From NCBI GenBank assembly GCA_017592775.1, contig JAGFNJ010000002.1:1-64000 (forward strand): DNA of 64,000 nucleotides, written 5' to 3'. Positions 56,404 to 64,000 of this stretch are shown here, one piece after another. Both the position numbers and the translations under genes were made by a program. The notes beneath the pieces are model-generated. The model ran no database searches. It worked only from the letters and a program-made list of their open reading frames with translations, and was not told the DNA's origin. The DNA is from Candidatus Accumulibacter conexus. GTDB lineage: Bacteria > Pseudomonadota > Gammaproteobacteria > Burkholderiales > Rhodocyclaceae. Numbering within the stretch: the stretch's first letter is position 1; every line of letters begins with the position of its first letter.

Positions 56404-57606
56404 TTACAGCACCGTCGCGATCGCCTCGGCTACATAATCGACGTTGCGCGTGTTCAGTGCCGCCAGGCAGATGCGGCCGGTACTGACCGCGTAGATGCCG
56501 AACTCGTCACGCAGGCGGTCGACCTGCGCCGCGCTCAGGCCGGTGTACGAGAACATGCCGCGCTGCCGGTTGATGAACGAGAAGTCGGCGCTGACAGCCG
56601 TGCCGTGCAGGCGCTCGACGAGGCTGAGTCGCATGTCGAGGATGCGCTGGCGCATCTGCGCCAGTTCCTCCTCCCACAGCCGGCGCAGTTCGGCGCTGGC
56701 GAGAACCGCCGCCACGATGGCGCCACCGTGCGTCGGCGGGTTCGAGTAGTTGGTGCGCACCAGGCGCTTGATCTGCGACAGCACGCGGGCCGTCTCGTCG
56801 CGGTTGGCGGTGACCACCGACAGCGCACCGACCCGCTCGCCATAGAGCGAGAACGACTTCGAGAAGGAACTGGCGATCAGGAACTGCAGGCCCGAGGCAG
56901 CGAACAGATCGACGGCAACGGCATCCTCGCGGATGCCGTCGGCGAAGCCCTGGTAGGCGATGTCGATGAACGGCACCAAGCCGCGCGCAGCAACGATGTC
57001 GATGACTTCGCGCCATTGTCCGGCATCGAGGTCGGCGCCGGTCGGGTTGTGGCAGCAGGCGTGCAGGACGACGATCGATCCTGCCGGCAGCGCGTTCAGC
57101 CCCGCCTGCATCGCCGCGAAATCGACGCCACGCGTCGCCGCATCATAATAGGGGTACGAGTCGACGCGGAAACCGGCGAACTCGAACAGTGCGCGATGAT
57201 TCTCCCAGCTCGGGTCGCTGATGTAGACCGTTGCCCCGGGCAGCAGGCGACGCAGGTAATCGGCACCGACCTTGAGGGCACCGGTACCGCCGAGCGCCTC
57301 GATGGTCAGGACGCGGCCTTCGGCGAGCAGCGGTGACTGCTCACCGAAGAGCAGTTTCTGCACCGCCTGGTTGTAGGCTGGCAGACCGTCGATCGGCTGG
57401 TAACCGCGCGGCGGCATCGCCTCCAGACGCGCCTTCTCGGCAAGTTTCACCGCCGCCAGCAACGGCACCTTGCCGCTGTCGTCGAGATAGACGCCGACGC
57501 CCAGATTGACCTTCGTCGTGCGGCCGTCGGCATTGAACGCCTCGGTCAGGCCGAGGATGGGATCCCGTGGAGCCATCTCCACGGCAGCAAAGATCGAAGC
57601 GGTCAT
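56404..57606 (-). CDS. tyrB: Aromatic/aspartate aminotransferase
   Basis: 400 residues, fold-type I PLP enzyme of the AspC/TyrB group. It starts MTASIFAAVEMAPRDPILGL. VNLGVGVYLDDSGKVPLL, HACCHNPTGADL, FIDIAYQGFADG and the PLP-Lys SSFSKSFSLYGERVGAL are seen. It transfers amino groups between Asp or aromatic amino acids and 2-oxoglutarate. AGGAAG precedes the ATG. The tyrB versus aspC choice is uncertain. Divergent from uvrB. Confidence 0.92.
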   Translation of the reverse strand: MTASIFAAVEMAPRDPILGLTEAFNADGRTTKVNLGVGVYLDDSGKVPLLAAVKLAEKARLEAMPPRGYQPIDGLPAYNQAVQKLLFGEQSPLLAEGRVLTIEALGGTGALKVGADYLRRLLPGATVYISDPSWENHRALFEFAGFRVDSYPYYDAATRGVDFAAMQAGLNALPAGSIVVLHACCHNPTGADLDAGQWREVIDIVAARGLVPFIDIAYQGFADGIREDAVAVDLFAASGLQFLIASSFSKSFSLYGERVGALSVVTANRDETARVLSQIKRLVRTNYSNPPTHGGAIVAAVLASAELRRLWEEELAQMRQRILDMRLSLVERLHGTAVSADFSFINRQRGMFSYTGLSAAQVDRLRDEFGIYAVSTGRICLAALNTRNVDYVAEAIATVL

Positions 57607-57700
57607 GGTCTGTTCTTCCTGAAGGGGTGAGCAAGGAGGCGGGTGACACGGGCGCGCGGCCTGCCGGCTCGTCGCGGCGACTGGCGGTCGCAAAAAAACG

Positions 57701-57706
57701 TAGAAT
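57701..57706 (+). promoter_or_regulatory. Candidate -10 element for uvrB
   Basis: TAGAAT ends 7 bases before the uvrB ATG, after an A-run. The -35 is poor. If real, transcription would start at or next to the ATG, giving a leaderless message; no ribosome site is visible. No CTGT-N8-ACAG LexA box was found. Confidence 0.35.
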
Positions 57707-57712
57707 TCTAGC

Positions 57713-59797
57713 ATGGCAAAGCAAACGCAAGCTGTCGAGAGACCACCTTCGCTGACCTTCGAGGGCAGTCCGTTCCGCCTCTACCAACCGTTCCAGCCGG
57801 CCGGCGACCAGCCGCAGGCAATCGAACAGTTGCTCGCCGGCCTGCGGGACGGTCTCGCTTTCCAGACCCTGCTCGGCGTCACCGGCTCGGGCAAGACCTA
57901 CACCATGGCCAACGTCATCGCCCGCAGTGGCCGCCCGGCCCTCGTCCTGGCGCCGAACAAGACGCTGGCAGCGCAGCTCTACGCCGAGTTTCGCGAGTTC
58001 TTCCCCGACAACGCCGTCGAGTATTTCGTCTCCTACTACGACTACTACCAGCCCGAGGCCTACGTGCCGTCGCGCGACCTGTACATCGAGAAGGATTCGT
58101 CGATCAACGAGCACATCGAACAGATGCGCCTCTCGGCCACCAAGAGCCTGCTCGAACGGCGCGACTGCGTGCTGGTGGCGACGGTATCGTGCATCTACGG
58201 CATCGGCGACCGTGACGAGTACCACCGCATGATCCTCACCATGCGCGTCGGCGACCGGCTGGGGCAGCGCGAGATCATCAAACGCCTGACGGCGATGCAG
58301 TACGAGCGCAACGAAACCGATTTCCGCCGCGGCACCTTCCGCGTCCGCGGCGACGTCATCGACGTCTTTCCCGCCGAGCACGCCGAGCAGGCGATCCGCA
58401 TCTCGCTCTTCGACGACGAGATCGACGGCCTGCAGCTCTTCGACCCGCTGACCGGCCACCTGCAGAACCGCCTGCTGCGCTTCACCGTCTTTCCCTCGTC
58501 GCACTACGTGACCCCGCGCGAGACGGTGTTGCGGGCGATCGAAGCGATCAAGGTCGAGTTGGCCGAACGGGTCGCCAGCTTCCAGGCCGCTGGCCGCCTG
58601 GTCGAGGCGCAGCGGATCGAACAGCGCACCCGCTTCGATCTCGAGATGCTCGACCAGGTCGGCTTCTGCAAGGGAATCGAGAACTACTCGCGGCATCTCT
58701 CGGGACGCCGGCCCGGCCAGCCGCCACCGACGCTGATCGACTATCTCGCCGCCGATGCCCTGCTGTTCATCGACGAGTCGCATGTCGCGGTGTCGCAGGT
58801 CGGTGGCATGTACAAGGGCGACCGATCACGCAAGGAGAACCTCGTCGAGTACGGTTTCCGCCTGCCGTCGGCGCTCGATAACCGGCCGCTGCAGTTCGCC
58901 GAGTTCGAGGCGCTGCTGCGGCAGACGATCTTCGTCTCGGCAACGCCGGGCGACTACGAGGCGGCGCATCAGGGACAGGTCGTCGAGCAGCTCGTGCGCC
59001 CGACCGGGCTGGTCGACCCGACGCTGCTCGTGCGCCCCGCCTCGACGCAGGTCGACGATCTGCTGTCCGAAATCCGGCGCCGTACCGAAGCCGGCGAGCG
59101 CGTGCTGGTCACCACGCTGACGAAGCGGATGGCAGAGGATCTGACCGACTTCCTCAGCGACCACGAAGTGCGCGTCCGCTATCTCCATTCCGACATCGAT
59201 ACCGTCGAGCGCGTCGAAATCATCCGCGACCTGCGCCTTGCCAAGTTCGATGTCCTCGTCGGCATCAACCTGTTGCGCGAGGGCCTCGACATTCCCGAGG
59301 TATCGCTGGTCGCCATCCTCGATGCCGACAAGGAAGGCTTCCTGCGCTCCGAGCGATCGCTGATCCAGACCATCGGCCGCGCCGCCCGCCATCTGCACGG
59401 GACCGCCATCCTCTATGCCGACCGGGTGACCGGATCGATGCAGCGGGCGATCGCCGAAACCGAACGGCGCCGGCAACGGCAGCTTGCCTTCAACGACAGC
59501 CACGGCATCGTCCCGATCGGCATCAGCAAGCGGATCATCGACATCATCGACGGCGTCTACGACAGCGACAGCGCGCACAAGGAACTCAAGGCGGCGCAGC
59601 GCCAGGCCAGCTACGCAGCGATGAGCGAGAAGGAACTGGCGCGCGAACTGCGCCGCCTGGAAAAGGAGATGCTCGACTGCGCCCGCAACCTCGAGTTCGA
59701 GAAGGCCGCCGCCGCGCGGGACGAACTCTTCCGCCTCCGCCGCCAGGTTTTCGGCATCAGCGGCGAGGAAACCGCCCCACCCGCACCCGCGGCGTAG
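57713..59797 (+). CDS. uvrB: UvrABC excinuclease subunit B
   Basis: 694 residues. Walker [19 protein letters not shown], beta-hairpin [24 protein letters not shown]-like [20 protein letters not shown], motif [15 protein letters not shown], and the C-terminal UVR motif [20 protein letters not shown]. Damage-verifying helicase-like subunit of nucleotide excision repair. The start is fixed by family alignment although no ribosome site is seen. Confidence 0.97.
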   Translation: MAKQTQAVERPPSLTFEGSPFRLYQPFQPAGDQPQAIEQLLAGLRDGLAFQTLLGVTGSGKTYTMANVIARSGRPALVLAPNKTLAAQLYAEFREFFPDNAVEYFVSYYDYYQPEAYVPSRDLYIEKDSSINEHIEQMRLSATKSLLERRDCVLVATVSCIYGIGDRDEYHRMILTMRVGDRLGQREIIKRLTAMQYERNETDFRRGTFRVRGDVIDVFPAEHAEQAIRISLFDDEIDGLQLFDPLTGHLQNRLLRFTVFPSSHYVTPRETVLRAIEAIKVELAERVASFQAAGRLVEAQRIEQRTRFDLEMLDQVGFCKGIENYSRHLSGRRPGQPPPTLIDYLAADALLFIDESHVAVSQVGGMYKGDRSRKENLVEYGFRLPSALDNRPLQFAEFEALLRQTIFVSATPGDYEAAHQGQVVEQLVRPTGLVDPTLLVRPASTQVDDLLSEIRRRTEAGERVLVTTLTKRMAEDLTDFLSDHEVRVRYLHSDIDTVERVEIIRDLRLAKFDVLVGINLLREGLDIPEVSLVAILDADKEGFLRSERSLIQTIGRAARHLHGTAILYADRVTGSMQRAIAETERRRQRQLAFNDSHGIVPIGISKRIIDIIDGVYDSDSAHKELKAAQRQASYAAMSEKELARELRRLEKEMLDCARNLEFEKAAAARDELFRLRRQVFGISGEETAPPAPAA

Positions 59798-59818
59798 GCG
59801 CTGCCGGCACGCCTGCGC

Positions 59819-60364
59819 TCACGGCCGAGCCGACGCGGCAGCGGCGTCGCCGATGGCGAGCTGCTCGCCGGCGATCGCCTGCGAGTCGACGACGCGATGC
59901 AGGAACGCGTAGGCGACCCGCCAGCGAGCGCGTCCACAGAGCAGCGTCACCGTCTTGTCGTTCAAACGCAGCACCGTTCCACTGCGCTCCTGCTGATCGC
60001 GGTCGATGAAACCGAGCACGTCACCGACCGCCACCTCGTTGCGGCCAAGCCCGCGCCGGACCTGCTCGCGAATCTGCACGTCGGCATTGTCGACATTGAT
60101 CGACGCGTAGTGCATCAGCCACCGCTTCTGGCTCTCGAGGTCGAGTACCAGCGCCTGTTTGCGTCGCAGTTCGAGAACCTGCGCCTTGCGGCCGGCATTG
60201 AGTTGCCAGTCGAAGTACTCGACGATCTGCCCGACGCGAAGCCGCGAGCGAATCGCCTCGATCCACTGCGGCTGATCGATGACACGGTCGATGGCGGCAC
60301 GCATGCGGTACAGCTCGAACGCCGAAGCCTGGTTCAGGGCCTGCAGCACATCCGAAAAATTCAT
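59819..60364 (-). CDS. Unknown soluble protein
   Basis: 181 residues. It begins MNFSDVLQALNQASAFELYR with helical MRAAIDRVIDQPQW, then beta-rich RVGQIVEYFDWQLNAGRKAQ and SGTVLRLNDKTVTLL, which could be small SH3-like barrels. No family recognised. The ATG at 60364 follows an AAGGGGATCGAGGG ribosome site. Lies just downstream of the isochorismatase-like gene. Confidence 0.75.
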   Translation of the reverse strand: MNFSDVLQALNQASAFELYRMRAAIDRVIDQPQWIEAIRSRLRVGQIVEYFDWQLNAGRKAQVLELRRKQALVLDLESQKRWLMHYASINVDNADVQIREQVRRGLGRNEVAVGDVLGFIDRDQQERSGTVLRLNDKTVTLLCGRARWRVAYAFLHRVVDSQAIAGEQLAIGDAAAASARP

Positions 60365-60399
60365 CCCTCGATCCCCTTCCTGTGCCGGCCGGCGCCCAT

Positions 60400-60942
60400 T
60401 CAGCGGATGAACTCGCGGCTGATCGCGCGAAAGACGTCGCTCCCCGCCTGCCGCAGCCACTCGAAGACGACCATCTCGCGCGACACGATGTCGGCGCCGT
60501 GGCGACGCATGCGCTCGACTGCCAGCGCCTTGTCGCTGGCGCGCCGCGAGCCGATCGCCTCATCGACGACGAAAACGTTGCGGCCCGCTGCCAGCAGGTC
60601 GAGCACCGTCTGCTGCACGCAGACATGCGCTTCGGTGCCGGCGACGATGAACTGCGCCCGATCGCCACCGGCAAGCTGCAGGAGTCTGCCGTCGGCCAGC
60701 GCCGAGAAGTGCGTCTTCTCGATCATGCATTCCTCCGGCAGCAACTGGCGCAGGTCGGACATCGTCGGCCCGAGGCCTTTGACATACTGCTCGGTACAGA
60801 TCACCGGCACCTGCAGCCGCTGCGCGACGCGCGTCAGCCAGATGCTCGCCGCAAGCACCGAAGCGGCATCATGGATCGCCGGCTGCAGCCGCTCCTGCAG
60901 ATCGACGAGCAGGAGAACGGAACGATCAACGCGCATCAACAT
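60400..60942 (-). CDS. Isochorismatase-family cysteine hydrolase
   Basis: 180 residues. The catalytic triad is Asp in SVLLLVDLQERLQP, Lys in EQYVKGLG and Cys in GTEAHVCVQQTVLDL. Similar to YcaC-type hydrolases; substrate unknown. GGGAGGG about 8 bases upstream supports the ATG at 60942. Probably an operon with the downstream unknown gene. Confidence 0.9.
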   Translation of the reverse strand: MLMRVDRSVLLLVDLQERLQPAIHDAASVLAASIWLTRVAQRLQVPVICTEQYVKGLGPTMSDLRQLLPEECMIEKTHFSALADGRLLQLAGGDRAQFIVAGTEAHVCVQQTVLDLLAAGRNVFVVDEAIGSRRASDKALAVERMRRHGADIVSREMVVFEWLRQAGSDVFRAISREFIR

Positions 60943-61126
60943 CGACAAGCCCTCCCGGGAATCACGACGCCGCACTGCGCCGCGTCGCCCGCGATGGTAA
61001 TACCGTACTCGCCTGCGGCCAAGGCCTGCGGTTCAGCGAAGACAAGAAAACGATTGCTGCAGCGCAGCACAAATGCTATATTTCTTCTTGGCGGAAGCGT
61101 TCCGCCGACGGCTGTGCGAGGCACCG

Positions 61127-61660
61127 ATGTATGTCGTTGATGACCCGACCCTGGCGCTGATCTCCCGCTTTGTCGGCGGCGGCGAAGGTCCGGAACTGTC
61201 GGACGAGGAGTTCTTCGAGAGGCAACTGGCAACCGTCCAGACTTACGTCGCGTCCTTTCCGGAAGCCGAGCGCGAGGCGCGGGCGCTGGCCTGGATCGAG
61301 AACAACGCCCGCCTCTATCGCCAGCAATGGCAGAAGCAGATCGCAGTCGCCACGCTGCAGACGACGCGCTGCCCGGACTGCCCGCTGGCCAACGGCGGCG
61401 ACCGGCAGACACCCTGCGCAATCCACGAGCGCTGGCTGGAGTTGCTGCGCCGCTACGTCGGCAGCCAGATCAGCTCGCACGACTATGTTGACCAGAGTCT
61501 CGCGCTGCTCGCCCGGCACAAGGCCGGACTGCGCGCCGGCTGCGCGCGGAGCGCGGCTTCGGCTCTGGCCGCGATGTCCGACACCGGCGCCGCCGGCAAC
61601 CGCCAATGCTGTCGCGACCGCGATCGACCGCAGCACCCAAGCTCCCCGGTGCCTGCCTGA
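61127..61660 (+). CDS. Unknown protein with CxxC pair
   Basis: 177 residues, helical. LSDEEFFERQLATVQTYVAS, ARALAWIENNARLYRQQWQK, then a Cys cluster TRCPDCPLANGGDRQTPCAI that could hold a metal. The last ~40 residues are low-complexity. GAGG 6 bases before the ATG at 61127 sets the start. Divergent from the isochorismatase-like gene. Function unknown. Confidence 0.65.
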   Translation: MYVVDDPTLALISRFVGGGEGPELSDEEFFERQLATVQTYVASFPEAEREARALAWIENNARLYRQQWQKQIAVATLQTTRCPDCPLANGGDRQTPCAIHERWLELLRRYVGSQISSHDYVDQSLALLARHKAGLRAGCARSAASALAAMSDTGAAGNRQCCRDRDRPQHPSSPVPA

Positions 61661-61846
61661 CGGGACCGGCGACAGCGCCCGACGTGTCATGCATGGGGCA
61701 TTGTGCCACGCAACACGGCAGGCTTGCGGATACACCCCAGCGACATCCGGCAGCCCGCTCCGCCGGGCACTGCCGGCAACGCCAGCAGCAACCGCTGCGG
61801 CGAGCGGCAGCCCACGCCGACGCTGCAGCGTGCCGGACGCAGCGCA

Positions 61847-64000
<2,154 letters not shown>

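Overview
High-GC window from a Gram-negative bacterium. Gene content points to a betaproteobacterium, probably Rhodocyclales and possibly a 'Candidatus Accumulibacter'-type floc former. The evidence is two-subunit glycyl-tRNA synthetase, LPS heptose genes (gmhB, waaF), a PEP-CTERM exported protein with a sigma-54 promoter, small periplasmic c-type cytochromes, cis-trans fatty acid isomerase and PsiE. The taxonomy is inference only. No rRNA, tRNA, CRISPR array, intact IS element or prophage was seen.

Layout. 1-4040 (minus): N-terminal 1346 residues of a giant repeat-rich surface or secreted protein running off the left edge. 4487-5704 (minus): LuxR/NarL-type regulator with a degenerate receiver, preceded by a sigma-54-type promoter and an AGTGT-N11-ACACT palindrome. 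6279-7951: ArsP-like permease with a thioredoxin-like partner. 8033-13030: tightly packed glyQ-glyS-gmhB-plsC-ygjP. 13132-17701: psiE, then a gene-poor patch with a MazF remnant, two related palindromes, an NHL-repeat remnant, a SOUL protein and a lone SIR2-domain protein. 17702-24535: glyoxalase, GHSCP-motif protein, YncE-like propeller, polysaccharide deacetylase, fatty acid hydroxylase, HD phosphohydrolase, two lipoproteins and a DASS transporter. 24590-41550: housekeeping (UspA, ABC-F, mnmA, NUDIX, ilvE, waaF, YheT-like hydrolase, phosphomannomutase, EAL-HDOD protein, lytic transglycosylase, threonine aldolase, alaS). 41644-43569: secreted beta-propeller protein.

44002-49091 is a divergent redox/signalling module. 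A PepSY protein, OmpR-family regulator and histidine kinase (minus) face two c-type cytochromes and a ferric-reductase-like flavocytochrome (plus). A 37-bp inverted repeat of TGAAC half-sites lies between the arms and is the likely operator. 49277-51114 holds two small envelope proteins and a PEP-CTERM protein. The latter has a textbook sigma-54 promoter and copies of the same AGTGT-N11-ACACT palindrome found 45 kb away. 51718-64000 holds cis-trans isomerase, an AsmA-like fusion, aromatic/aspartate aminotransferase, uvrB, small unknown genes, a cysteine hydrolase and the 3' part of acnA.

The most notable signal is the palindrome shared by two sigma-54-type promoters. It suggests one enhancer-binding-protein regulon joining the PEP-CTERM gene and the LuxR-type regulator beside the giant repeat protein. 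The SIR2-domain protein is the best stand-alone candidate for a defence or NAD-depleting function.
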